From NCBI GenBank assembly GCA_035353055.1, contig DAOPYW010000002.1:12759-76758 (forward strand): a stretch of 64,000 nucleotides of DNA. The letters are read 5' to 3'. The notes beneath the pieces are model-generated. The model saw only the letters and a program-made list of their open reading frames with translations. It ran no database searches and was not told the origin of the DNA. The stretch comes from JAAYDH01 sp035353055 (GTDB lineage: Bacteria; Bacillota_I; Bacilli_A; RFN20; CAG-826). Positions within the stretch are counted from its first letter, which is position 1. Each line of letters begins with the position of its first letter. The position numbers and the translations under genes were made by a program. Shown here in pieces: positions 35,873 through 44,572 of this stretch.

Positions 35873-37253
35873 CTTTTTGATAGTTGCTTAATAGTCCAAA
35901 TGTTTCGCGCCTGATATTTTTGATGGTTAAAGCTTTCGAATGAAGAATATTTACCTGTCCAACTTTTGGAGATTTCTTAACCTCTTTAACTTGAGCAAAA
36001 TTAATTTCTCCCGAAGTTTTATTTGAAAGAATTAAGCACATTTCGCCAGCGATTAACATCTGATCATCAGTTGGGCTGGAACTATTGATAACGACATGAG
36101 AGCCGGGATAATCTTTGATGTGAAAAAACCAATCTAACGGCTGAGCGATTTTAAAGGTAATTTGTTCGTTTTGTTTTGCGTTTTTGCCAAAATAGATTTT
36201 GGTCTTATCTTTTAATACATATGCAATTCCCGCTTTTTCTGTGCTCTTTTTGAGATTATTGGTTTCAAATAGATGAGGTGCTTCCTGGAGGGCCAATTCG
36301 TTAAGTTCTGGAATACTCATATATTTTGATTGCCCTAATAGAACATCAAGCTTTTGAATTTCTCCGAGAGCTTTTTGCCGCTCTTCTTCAGCCATTTGGA
36401 TTGTTCTTTTGGCTTTCTTATACTTTTTAAAATAATGATTAGCGTTGACACCGATGCTCATTTTTTCATCGTAATTTAATTGATGATTTTTAACGTACAA
36501 AAGCGCATCTTCTAAATTACCATTAAGCGATAATAACATGTTGCCATGCTCTAAATAAAGCAGATCTTTTTGAGCGTTTTCGATTTCCTCTTTTAGAATA
36601 ATTTCTTTTTTTGCGAGGCTTTTTGAGCGGCTTTTAAAATATCGAAAAAGAGGAGCGAATCGCTCTTGATGCTGCCGGTTTGAAGCTTCCATCAATTTTT
36701 CTTCCGCCGCATTTTTAATTTCTGATAAGTCCACGCTTTCAATTGCTGGCTGATAGCTGCTATTTTTTATTGGCAGTTCATATAGCAGACCTCTCATTAA
36801 TGGGCGGGATTTCTCTAAAGAATTTTCATGCACTGCGAAAATTATTTTGTGGTTTTCATCAGCGATAATTAAATTGGGCTTTGTGGGAATAAGCTCAATG
36901 ATTAAGTTCTTTTTAATTTTTTCAAATACATCGTTAGTTTTTAAAATGCTCATTTTCACAATTCGGTCATCATTCAGCATTTCAATATCGGTAATAAGGC
37001 CATCCTTAATTTCTTTTCTCGCGCTCTCATTAATGCGACCCGACATCGTAGGAAAAGACATTTGGCTATCGACAAAATACATAAAAGGAGACTGGTGATT
37101 TAAAGATAAAAAAAGCCTCTCTTCGCGATATTTGGAAAAGGATATAAGAATGTCGGTGCTGCTGATAACTGAGATGTTGCTAATGTAGTTATTCGCAATC
37201 TTGGCCTTCAAATTATCGATAATGCTCTTTAATGCCGAAAAAGTCAGTTTCAT
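35862..37253 (-). CDS. rqcH: RqcH/FbpA NFACT-family ribosome rescue factor
   Basis: RqcH (Rqc2 homologue) binds stalled 50S subunits and adds C-terminal alanine tails. The 463-aa protein has the NFACT-N domain at the N-terminus with the tRNA-binding Asp-Arg pair at D96/R97 ('LNDDRIVKM'), a central coiled coil (about residues 195-320) and the NFACT-R domain ('WFFHIKDYPGSHVVI') near the C-terminus. Bacillus RqcH is about 570 aa, so the middle is shortened, while the key Asp-Arg pair and NFACT-R motif remain. The CAT at 37251-37253 is the start; no Shine-Dalgarno sequence is present and an extended -10 lies 7 nt upstream. It is divergent from gmk. Confidence 0.88.
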   Translation of the reverse strand: MKLTFSALKSIIDNLKAKIANNYISNISVISSTDILISFSKYREERLFLSLNHQSPFMYFVDSQMSFPTMSGRINESARKEIKDGLITDIEMLNDDRIVKMSILKTNDVFEKIKKNLIIELIPTKPNLIIADENHKIIFAVHENSLEKSRPLMRGLLYELPIKNSSYQPAIESVDLSEIKNAAEEKLMEASNRQHQERFAPLFRYFKSRSKSLAKKEIILKEEIENAQKDLLYLEHGNMLLSLNGNLEDALLYVKNHQLNYDEKMSIGVNANHYFKKYKKAKRTIQMAEEERQKALGEIQKLDVLLGQSKYMSIPELNELALQEAPHLFETNNLKKSTEKAGIAYVLKDKTKIYFGKNAKQNEQITFKIAQPLDWFFHIKDYPGSHVVINSSSPTDDQMLIAGEMCLILSNKTSGEINFAQVKEVKKSPKVGQVNILHSKALTIKNIRRETFGLLSNYQKVSN

Positions 37254-37260
37254 TGCCCAT

Positions 37261-37269
37261 ATTTTAGCA
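37261..37269 (-). promoter_or_regulatory. Extended -10 of rqcH, 7 nt from the start codon
   Basis: Minus strand TGCTAAAAT (37269 to 37261), with only 7 nt before ATG 37253. The -35 region (37284-37289, TATACT) is poor, as often with extended -10 promoters, and lies inside the spacer of the gmk promoter. Confidence 0.5.
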
Positions 37270-37275
37270 TATTAG

Positions 37276-37305
37276 TTGGACTTAGTATAAATATGTATTT
37301 ATAAT
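37276..37305 (+). promoter_or_regulatory. Promoter of the gmk-priA-...-rpe operon
   Basis: TTGGAC (37276-37281), 18 bp, TATAAT (37300-37305). Expected start near 37312, leaving only about 9 nt before ATG 37321 and no Shine-Dalgarno sequence. Confidence 0.65.
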
Positions 37306-37320
37306 TAACGCATACGAATT

Positions 37321-37902
37321 ATGAAAAAAGGATTGCTAATTATTCTCAGCGGACCTTCCGGAGTAGGAAAAGGGACGATCAGGAAGCGTATCATGAAAAA
37401 TGGTAAGCTAAATTTGAGCTACTCGATTTCTATGACCACCCGCCATCCTCGCAATATGGAGCAAGATGGTGTTGACTACTATTTTGTCACGCCAGAAGAA
37501 TTCCAACGGAATATCGACAATCACAACTTTCTCGAATGGGCTGAGTTTGTTGGAAACCGCTACGGAACGCCAATCGACAAAGTGACCGAACAACGCGAGC
37601 AAGGAAAAAATGTTTTTCTTGAAATTGAAATCAATGGAGCGGAACAAGTCCTTTCAAAGGTAAAAGACGAAGGCGTTATCTCTTTCTTTTTGATGCCTCC
37701 ATCTCTTAAAGCCTTAGAGAAAAGAATCCGCAACCGCCGCAGCGAATCAGAAGAGATAATTCAAGAGCGCCTCGCCAAAGGTCAAAAAGAAATGACTATG
37801 ACGCAGCATTATGATCACATCGTCATGAATGACCGAGTTGGAAGGGCAGCTTCAGAAATAACCCATTTAATCTTGAAAAAAATGCACCAGACAAAAGCTT
37901 AG
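37321..37902 (+). CDS. gmk: Guanylate kinase
   Basis: The 193-aa enzyme converts GMP to GDP with ATP. It has the P-loop 'GPSGVGKGT' (11-19), the GMP-binding 'SISMTTRHPRNMEQDGVDYYFV' segment, 'EWAEFVGNRYGTP' and 'FLEIEINGAEQV'. It heads the operon that in Bacillus continues with rpoZ-coaBC-priA-def-fmt; here priA follows directly after 12 nt. It has no ribosome-binding site and an unusually short predicted leader. Confidence 0.96.
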   Translation: MKKGLLIILSGPSGVGKGTIRKRIMKNGKLNLSYSISMTTRHPRNMEQDGVDYYFVTPEEFQRNIDNHNFLEWAEFVGNRYGTPIDKVTEQREQGKNVFLEIEINGAEQVLSKVKDEGVISFFLMPPSLKALEKRIRNRRSESEEIIQERLAKGQKEMTMTQHYDHIVMNDRVGRAASEITHLILKKMHQTKA

Positions 37903-37914
37903 GACGAACTCGAA

Positions 37915-40110
37915 ATGCGAATAGTACAACTCTTCATTGAATATGCTAGTCACACGTTGGATCGTCCTTTTTCTTATCTCTATAAAGGGAATAAAAATCT
38001 CGGTCCAGGTTTTCGAGTGCTGGTGAACTTTAATCATCGCCAATTGGTCGGATATGTTCTATCGGTAAAAGAAAGCAATGCTTCTGCTGAACAATTAGAA
38101 GAAGAGACAGGCTATCACCTCGACTATCTTGTCGATGTCATCGATGATGCGCCACTCCTCAACGAAGACTTAATTTCGCTCGCTAAGCGAGTTTCCGAAT
38201 ATTACCTAGCTCCTTTTATCAGCGTGCTTCAATCGATGCTTCCTCCCTCTTTATCGCCAAGAAAGTCATCTCTTAGAGCTCCAAAAATTGCCTATGACCA
38301 ATATCTATCAATCAATCATTACAGCGAAGAAAGCTTAACCGATAAGCAAACAGAAATCCTCCGCTTGATTAAAAAAGAAAGAAAAATACTCAAAAGAGAA
38401 GTCGGGTCTCCAAGCGTGGTGGAGAAATTGCTCTCTCGAGGGCTAATCAAAATTGTCAAAAAAGAAAAAAGGCGACTAGCGATTCCTAACTATGAATATC
38501 AAAAGCCACCTTTATTAACCGCTGATCAGCAAAAGGTAATCGATGAATTTAATAATAGCAGCGACCCCGTCTTTCTTTTGCAGGGAGTAACTGGCAGCGG
38601 CAAAACTGAAGTATATTTGACTCTTTGCGACGAAGAGCTTAAAAAAGGGCATAGCGTCTTATTCTTAGTTCCCGAGATTTCGCTCACTCCGATGATGATG
38701 GAATATTTCATTCGGCGATTTGAACATCAAGTCGCAATTTTGCATAGCGAGCTCACTCCCGCCGAAAAATACGATGAATATCGAAAGATTGCTCGCGGGG
38801 AAGCGCGAGTCGTAATTGGCGCTCGCAGCGCGATTTTCGCTCCGCTAGCTAATATTGGTCTCATCATCCTTGACGAAGAGCACGTCGAATCCTATAAGCA
38901 AGATTCCATCCCTTTTTATCACGCTCGAGAAGTGGCTATTATGCGCGGAGAAATGCATCACTCAAAAGTGCTTTTAGGCAGTGCTACCCCCTCTTTAGAG
39001 TCCCGAGCAAGAGGCAAAAATGGAGTCTATCATCTCTTGCGACTAGACAAGCGCATCAATGAGCAGAAATTACCAGCCACCAAGATTATCAATTTAGCGG
39101 ATTATCACAATATTGACCGCGATTCTTATATCTTTTCTATTCCCTTGCGGGAAAAGCTATCTGCCGTGCTCAAAGCTCGTCAACAAGCGATTCTATTGAT
39201 TAATAGAAGGGGCTTTTCGACCAGTGTTTCTTGCCGCAACTGCGGATATGTTTTTCGCTGCCCAACCTGCGGGATTGCTTTAACCTTTCACAAGAGCGAT
39301 AACATGCTCAAATGCCATCATTGCGACTACGTGCAAGTAATGCCTGATACTTGCCCAAAATGCGGGTCAAAATATCTGATGAAAACCGGTTTTGGTACCG
39401 AGAGGATTCAAGATGAAGTCCACCGCCTATTTCCTGAAGCTAAGACATTGCGGCTAGATAGCGATTCCGCTAAGGTTCGCAACAAAATCCCTTCAATTAT
39501 TGAATCTTTTCGAAAAAAAGAGGCCGATATTTTGATTGGCACTCAGATGATTGCAAAAGGCCATGACTTTCCTGATGTTACTCTCGTCGGCATCGTCCTA
39601 GCGGATATTGGCTTATCCATGCCTTCTTTTCGCAGCTCCGAAAGAGTCTTTCAATTAATCACTCAAGCGGTTGGCAGATCAGGCCGAAGCGACAAAGTCG
39701 GACAAGCAATAATTCAAACCTACAATCCTATGCATTATGCGATTACATATGGCGCTCGTCAAGACTATGAAGGCTTCTTCAATAAAGAGATGGGAATGCG
39801 CAAATTGCAAAACTATCCACCTTACTATTTTTTAACGAGCCTCACCGTTTCTGGAAAGAAAGAAGAGACTGTCATTTCCCACACTTATAGCGTGGTCGAT
39901 TATTTGAATGAACACCTTGGCGACAAAGCGATTATTCTCGGCCCAACCACCCCCTACATCGCGAGAGACCACCTTCAGTTTTTGCGAACTGTTCTGATTA
40001 AATACCGCGACTATTTAGCGATCCAAAATACTCTTAAGGAATTGATAGAAATCTATGCCAAAAAATCAAGCATCGACATCTCAATCAATATTGACCCATA
40101 CAATTTTTAA
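37915..40110 (+). CDS. priA: Primosomal protein N' (replication restart helicase)
   Basis: The 731-aa 3'-5' helicase reloads the replisome at stalled forks. The N-terminal DNA-binding domain ('YASHTLDRPFSYLY' and 'RVLVNFNHRQLVGYV') is followed by Walker A 'GVTGSGKTE' (about 224-232), a DEEH box near residue 320, two zinc-binding cysteine sets ('CRNCGYVFRCPTCG', 'CHHCDY', 'CPKCGS', about 438-485) and helicase motifs 'GTQMIAKGHDFPDVTLVGI' and 'QAVGRSGRSDKVG'. The length is normal. AGGA precedes ATG 37915. Confidence 0.96.
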   Translation: MRIVQLFIEYASHTLDRPFSYLYKGNKNLGPGFRVLVNFNHRQLVGYVLSVKESNASAEQLEEETGYHLDYLVDVIDDAPLLNEDLISLAKRVSEYYLAPFISVLQSMLPPSLSPRKSSLRAPKIAYDQYLSINHYSEESLTDKQTEILRLIKKERKILKREVGSPSVVEKLLSRGLIKIVKKEKRRLAIPNYEYQKPPLLTADQQKVIDEFNNSSDPVFLLQGVTGSGKTEVYLTLCDEELKKGHSVLFLVPEISLTPMMMEYFIRRFEHQVAILHSELTPAEKYDEYRKIARGEARVVIGARSAIFAPLANIGLIILDEEHVESYKQDSIPFYHAREVAIMRGEMHHSKVLLGSATPSLESRARGKNGVYHLLRLDKRINEQKLPATKIINLADYHNIDRDSYIFSIPLREKLSAVLKARQQAILLINRRGFSTSVSCRNCGYVFRCPTCGIALTFHKSDNMLKCHHCDYVQVMPDTCPKCGSKYLMKTGFGTERIQDEVHRLFPEAKTLRLDSDSAKVRNKIPSIIESFRKKEADILIGTQMIAKGHDFPDVTLVGIVLADIGLSMPSFRSSERVFQLITQAVGRSGRSDKVGQAIIQTYNPMHYAITYGARQDYEGFFNKEMGMRKLQNYPPYYFLTSLTVSGKKEETVISHTYSVVDYLNEHLGDKAIILGPTTPYIARDHLQFLRTVLIKYRDYLAIQNTLKELIEIYAKKSSIDISINIDPYNF

Positions 40111-40158
40111 CAAAAAATTAGTATTATATTGTATTATATAAACTCGAAGGAGCAATTT

Positions 40159-40620
40159 ATGATTACACTTATTTTCTATGGTCTCGATCAATTTGTGGTT
40201 GGCCATTTATCTCGCGAACTAACTCCCCTAGTGGCTAAGCTATATGAGGTCGAGGAGGATGAGGTCAATTTCATCGCTCCCAATGACATGGTTTTTCATA
40301 AAGGGACCGAACAAACTTCATGGAATTTACTGATTCATGTTCATGCTCCAATGAAGGTCAGCGTCTTGCAAGATATGATGGCTAATCTCCTCTTAAACGG
40401 CATCGGCGAAGTCGCGATTCATACCGCGGTGGAATTCTATTATTATTCTCAGGACAATCGCTACCAAAAAATCAATGATAAATATCCACGCTATATCACG
40501 GAAGAGAATCTCGTCTCCACCGACACGGAAGACGTCGATGAAGAGGAGCTTGAAGAAGGCGAAGAAGATGACCAGATTTATACTGGCGATGTCTTCAAGG
40601 ATTTTAAACCAGGTAAATAA
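40159..40620 (+). CDS. Small protein resembling DUF1904, with an acidic tail
   Basis: The 153-aa product starts at ATG 40159 with GAAGGAG upstream; an in-frame TTG at 40129 lacks one. Residues 1 to about 110 show a pattern like DUF1904 ('FYGLDQFVVGHLSRELTPLVA', 'NFIAPNDMVFHKG', 'IHTAVEFYYYS'), a tautomerase-like small domain of unknown role; this match is from memory and uncertain. Residues from about 120 are strongly acidic ('DEEELEEGEEDD') and probably disordered. It lies where Bacillus has def and fmt, between priA and the rsmB-like gene, and its stop overlaps the next start (TAATG). Confidence 0.5.
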   Translation: MITLIFYGLDQFVVGHLSRELTPLVAKLYEVEEDEVNFIAPNDMVFHKGTEQTSWNLLIHVHAPMKVSVLQDMMANLLLNGIGEVAIHTAVEFYYYSQDNRYQKINDKYPRYITEENLVSTDTEDVDEEELEEGEEDDQIYTGDVFKDFKPGK

Positions 40621-41897
40621 TGAATAAGATAGTTGCTTTATCATCAGAAATACTTCGCGCCATTCTCGAAAAGAATCTTCCTTTTAATCTAGCGATTCGA
40701 AGCATCTTAAAAGATGAAAAGATCACTCCCATCGAGAGGAGCGAGGTCAATAAATGCGTCGGCTGCTCTCTCCGCCATTACTACATTTTTACTTATCTTT
40801 CCGAGAAGACCTTTGGCTCCTTAGAGATCGAGAATAAAATCATTGCTTTGCTTTATTTTTCTAATCGGCTTTTTATTCGCTCTGTTCCGATGGAAGAAAT
40901 GAGCCAAATTTTAGTCGAAAGCATCTCGCAAGTGGAGAGATTCAAAACTCAAGATGTCGCGAAGATCGTTGCCAGCATCGATGTGAATACCGAAAACCTC
41001 ATCCCTTCCGAAATCAACAAGGAATCTCCGGATTTCTTATCTTACCGCTATAACACTCCTCTGTGGCTTGTCAAGATGTGGATTAAGCATTATGGTGAGC
41101 ATTTGACATATCGCATTTTACGTAGTAACTCTCGTCCATCCAGCAGTTTTTGCTTAGTGAATAAGGAAGCGCACACCGAAGAAGAATTATTGAATAAATA
41201 CTCTGATTTAGCCCCCACCGCCTTTCCTGATTTTGTCATGCCAAAGGAAAAGGCTAACATCAAAAAGCATATAGCTTTCTCTAAAAAAGAGATCATTGAT
41301 ATCTCCCCGTCTATCTATGAAGTATTTTCACAAGCGGATATCGATCCAATTAGGGGAATTGCCATCTATTCAAACTACCCAAACAATGCATTTCTCTGCT
41401 TGATGAATAAGTTTTCTCGCGATGTCAAATTTGACCTAGTTATCGGCGACGCTCAAGCATTTTTTGCCAGCAAGAAAACCATCATGAGTTTTAATCTTAA
41501 AAACGCTTCATTTTTCGAAGCTGACCCCTCACAGATTATCACCTGCATCTCAAAACCAGTCCACACCTTCTTTTTATTCCCTGATAGTTCCAAATTGTCT
41601 CTCTTAAAATCAACCCCTGATTATTTCTTGCGGTTCACCGCGGATCAATTGGATGGGATTATTAAATCTCAAGAATTGGCTCTCGAGGAATGCGGCGCTC
41701 TTGTCGAAGAGGGCGGACAACTGATCTATGCTATTCCCACAATCAACAAAAAAGAATCTCGCAGACTAATCAAGCGGTTCATTGAAAATAACCCGTCTTT
41801 CTCGCTCGTAGTGGACAAGCAAATTTTCCCATTCAGCGAATATGAAGATAGCTTATTTTTTGCCATATTAAAAAAAGAGGTCAGCAAGGATGCTTAA
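40620..41897 (+). CDS. RsmB-like protein lacking methyltransferase active-site residues
   Basis: Position and overall sequence identify this 425-aa protein as the RsmB (16S rRNA m5C967 methyltransferase) homologue: a NusB-like helical N-terminus, 'PLWLVKMWIKHYGEHLTYRILRSNSRP' (shown in part) and 'ALEECGALVEEGGQLIYAI....NKKESRRLIKRFIENNPSFSL'. The expected SAM motif 'D.CAAPGGK' is absent ('AIYSNYPNNAFL' stands there). The catalytic motif 'D.PCSG' reads 'FLFPDSSK' (D322 in place of Cys) and 'YSTCT' reads 'YAIPT' (P373 in place of Cys). So both catalytic cysteines and the cofactor loop are gone, but the frame is intact, full length and embedded in the operon. It may be a repurposed, non-catalytic rRNA-binding protein; that is inference. 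Confidence 0.75.
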   Translation: MNKIVALSSEILRAILEKNLPFNLAIRSILKDEKITPIERSEVNKCVGCSLRHYYIFTYLSEKTFGSLEIENKIIALLYFSNRLFIRSVPMEEMSQILVESISQVERFKTQDVAKIVASIDVNTENLIPSEINKESPDFLSYRYNTPLWLVKMWIKHYGEHLTYRILRSNSRPSSSFCLVNKEAHTEEELLNKYSDLAPTAFPDFVMPKEKANIKKHIAFSKKEIIDISPSIYEVFSQADIDPIRGIAIYSNYPNNAFLCLMNKFSRDVKFDLVIGDAQAFFASKKTIMSFNLKNASFFEADPSQIITCISKPVHTFFLFPDSSKLSLLKSTPDYFLRFTADQLDGIIKSQELALEECGALVEEGGQLIYAIPTINKKESRRLIKRFIENNPSFSLVVDKQIFPFSEYEDSLFFAILKKEVSKDA

Positions 41898-42936
41898 TCT
41901 TTTCGCTCAAGAAATAAATAAACTAGCTGAGCAGATGGTACGGGAGGGACAAAAGCCCTATCGCGCCACTCAACTTTTTACTTGGATTTACGAAAAGAGA
42001 GCTCGCTCCTTTGACGAGATGAGCGATGTCTCGCTGAAATTTCGCGAAGTTCTCAAAGAAAAATATTCTCTCGATTTGCCATCTATCTTTCTCAAGCAAG
42101 AGAGTTCCGATGGCACAATTAAGCTATTAGTCTTATTAGCTGATGGAGCAAAAATTGAGACCGTTCTCATGCGCTATTCCTATGGAAACGCCATCTGCAT
42201 CTCCAGCCAAGTAGGCTGCAACATGGGATGTTCTTTCTGCTCTTCTGGGCGCTTAGGAAAACAAAGAAATTTGACAGCCGATGAAATGATCGGTCAAATC
42301 CTGATCGTCAATCAAATTCTTGAAGCAGAAGGCAAAGGCCAAAAAGTCACTCATGTAGTGGTGATGGGAACCGGCGAACCCTTTGATAATTATGATAACC
42401 TCATGGATTTTATTCGCATTGTCAATCATCCAAAAGGCCTAGCGATTGGCGCTCGCCACATCACGGTTTCAACCTGCGGAATTCCTGACGCCATCAGAAG
42501 ATACGCTCATGAAGGCCTTCAGACCAATCTCGCCATCTCTTTGCACGCGCCTAATAATACTCTCCGGGACCAGCTGATGAAGATTAATAAAGCTTACCCC
42601 TTAGAAGTATTAATGCCAGCCATCCGTGAATATGAAAAAGTCAGCGGTCGTCGCGTGACTTATGAATACCTTTTGCTCGCCGATATTAACGACACCCAAG
42701 AATGCGCCCAACAATTAATACAATTAATTAAGGGAACGATGGGATATGTGAATTTAATACCTTATAATGAAACCAATCTCTGCAGCTATAAAAGAAGCAG
42801 TGGCAACCGCATTCATCTCTTTCTCGACTATTTGACCAAGGGTGGCGTTACTGCGACTATTCGCAAAGAATTTGGCTCCGATATTGACGCCGCATGCGGG
42901 CAATTAAAAGCTAAAGTGGAAGATAAATTAGTATGA
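41890..42936 (+). CDS. rlmN: 23S rRNA/tRNA adenine-C2 methyltransferase RlmN
   Basis: The 348-aa radical-SAM enzyme methylates C2 of A2503 in 23S rRNA and A37 in some tRNAs. The 4Fe-4S motif CxxxCxxC is C110, C114, C117 in 'CNMGCSFCSSG'. 'GTGEPFDNYDN', 'STCGIPDAIRR' and the C-terminal 'DAACGQL' cysteine, which acts as the mobile methyl carrier in the family, are all present. It overlaps the rsmB-like gene by 8 nt and prpC by 4 nt. Confidence 0.96.
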   Translation: MLNLFAQEINKLAEQMVREGQKPYRATQLFTWIYEKRARSFDEMSDVSLKFREVLKEKYSLDLPSIFLKQESSDGTIKLLVLLADGAKIETVLMRYSYGNAICISSQVGCNMGCSFCSSGRLGKQRNLTADEMIGQILIVNQILEAEGKGQKVTHVVVMGTGEPFDNYDNLMDFIRIVNHPKGLAIGARHITVSTCGIPDAIRRYAHEGLQTNLAISLHAPNNTLRDQLMKINKAYPLEVLMPAIREYEKVSGRRVTYEYLLLADINDTQECAQQLIQLIKGTMGYVNLIPYNETNLCSYKRSSGNRIHLFLDYLTKGGVTATIRKEFGSDIDAACGQLKAKVEDKLV

Positions 42937-43688
42937 AACAAAAGAACTATATTTCCGGTACATATGCCTTTGGAACCGACATTGGCAAAATCCGTTTAAC
43001 TAACGAAGACCGCGCCAATGCTTTAACTAATACCAAGGGCAATATTCTCTTGCTTGTTTGCGACGGAATGGGCGGAGCAAATAAAGGAGACTATGCCTCC
43101 TCAATCGCCATCAAGATGATCAGCGAATCATTTTTTGATAAGCAGAAATTCCTCAATCGCTTTTCAGCAGTTAAGTGGGCGATGGAAATCATCAAAAAAG
43201 CCAATGATGCCATCTATCAAGAAGCGCAAAAAAATGCAATTTATCAAGGCATGGGCACCACCTTAACCATGGTCTTAATTATGTCAAATCATATGATTAC
43301 TGCTCAGATTGGCGATTCGCGAGCCTATGTGCTTCACGACCAAGAAGTCGTCCAAATCACTGAAGATCAAACCTATGTCGCTTATCTATACCGCACGGGA
43401 AAAATTCGCAAAGAAGAAATGCTCACTCATCCGAAGCGCCATGTCCTCACCAATGCTTTGGGCATTTATCCATCCCTTAATGTCGACATTAAAATCACTG
43501 ATTACTGCAACGAAAATGTCTTAGTTTGCAGCGATGGTTTATATAATAACGTCGAAGATAACTCAATCTACTCAATTCTTAAAAGCGATGATTCCACTGA
43601 ACAAAAAGTTAATGAATTGATCGCTTTGGCTAACGCTAATGGCGGAAGCGATAACATCGCCATCGTCCTCTGGGAGGCTAATAAATAA
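42933..43688 (+). CDS. prpC: PP2C-type protein phosphatase
   Basis: The 251-aa Mn/Mg-dependent phosphatase removes phosphate from Ser/Thr and is the usual partner of PrkC. Metal-binding motifs are 'RLTNEDRA', 'LLVCDGMGGANKGDYAS', 'AQIGDSRAYVL', 'LVCSDGLYNNVED' and 'GGSDNIAIVLWE'. The length is typical (about 245-255 aa). It overlaps rlmN by 4 nt (ATGA) and abuts the kinase gene, sharing a base with its start. Confidence 0.95.
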   Translation: MKQKNYISGTYAFGTDIGKIRLTNEDRANALTNTKGNILLLVCDGMGGANKGDYASSIAIKMISESFFDKQKFLNRFSAVKWAMEIIKKANDAIYQEAQKNAIYQGMGTTLTMVLIMSNHMITAQIGDSRAYVLHDQEVVQITEDQTYVAYLYRTGKIRKEEMLTHPKRHVLTNALGIYPSLNVDIKITDYCNENVLVCSDGLYNNVEDNSIYSILKSDDSTEQKVNELIALANANGGSDNIAIVLWEANK

Positions 43689-44572
43689 TGCCGATCAAGA
43701 TAGGTTCTATTATTGATGAAAGATATCGAGTGACTGCTCGCATCGGTCATGGAGGCATGGCGGAAGTGTATGAAGCCACTGACTTCATCACAAAAAAACG
43801 CATCGCTATTAAATTGATTCGCGAAGACGTGATGAAGAATCCCATCAATCTCCGCCGCTTTCAAAACGAAGCTACAATTGCTGCCTCTTTAGACCACCCG
43901 AACATCGTCAAGGTTTATAACCATGGCACTTTTGAAGGCGTTCCGTATATCGCTAATGAATATGTGGCGGGGCAGAATCTAAAAGATGTTTTGGATTTCC
44001 GCTCATCTTTGCCTATCCAAGAAGCCGTCAGCATCATGATTCAACTGACTGCTGCTCTTCAATATGCTCACCAGCACAACATCGTTCATCGCGATGTAAA
44101 GCCTCAAAATGTATTCTATCTTCCAGACGGAACGATAAAGCTTGGCGATTTTGGCATCGCCGAAATAATAAACATCTCAATGAATAAAGGAAAGCCAAAA
44201 GAAATCATTGGCTCAGTCCATTATTTGGCTCCCGAGATATCTCGCGGTTATCCCGCCTCACCTCAATCCGATATTTATTCTGCTGGAATTACTTTCTTTG
44301 AGCTAATTACCGGCCGCGTTCCCTTTAATGAAGTCGACCCTGTCTCAGTTGTGGTCGCTCATATTCGCGACCGAGTCCCCTCCCCCAAAAAATATCTTCC
44401 TCACTGCTCTAAAGAGGTAGAAAAAGTCATCGCCAAGGCCACTGCCAGAAGCTTTAAAGAGCGATATCATTCCGCGCAAGAATTCCACGATGATTTAGTC
44501 CTCTTGACCCAGAACACTGAACTTCTCAAAGAGAAGAAGAGCTTTTTTGCTCGCATTTTTGGTTTCAAATAA
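43688..44572 (+). CDS. prkC: Soluble Ser/Thr protein kinase (PrkC kinase domain only)
   Basis: The 294-aa protein holds a complete Hanks-type kinase domain: the Gly-rich loop 'GHGGMAEVY' (20-28), K42 in 'IAIKLI', 'HRDVKPQNVF', 'DFGIAE', an activation region with 'IGSVHYLAPE', and 'DIYSAGITFFELITGRVPF'. It ends about 20 residues after the kinase fold ('KKSFFARIFGFK'). Bacillus PrkC continues with a membrane helix and extracellular PASTA repeats that sense muropeptides; all of that is missing. The gene order with prpC upstream and rsgA downstream is that of Bacillus. The stop is followed by, and overlaps by one base with, the rsgA start, so the short form is not a window artefact. Confidence 0.93.
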   Translation: MPIKIGSIIDERYRVTARIGHGGMAEVYEATDFITKKRIAIKLIREDVMKNPINLRRFQNEATIAASLDHPNIVKVYNHGTFEGVPYIANEYVAGQNLKDVLDFRSSLPIQEAVSIMIQLTAALQYAHQHNIVHRDVKPQNVFYLPDGTIKLGDFGIAEIINISMNKGKPKEIIGSVHYLAPEISRGYPASPQSDIYSAGITFFELITGRVPFNEVDPVSVVVAHIRDRVPSPKKYLPHCSKEVEKVIAKATARSFKERYHSAQEFHDDLVLLTQNTELLKEKKSFFARIFGFK

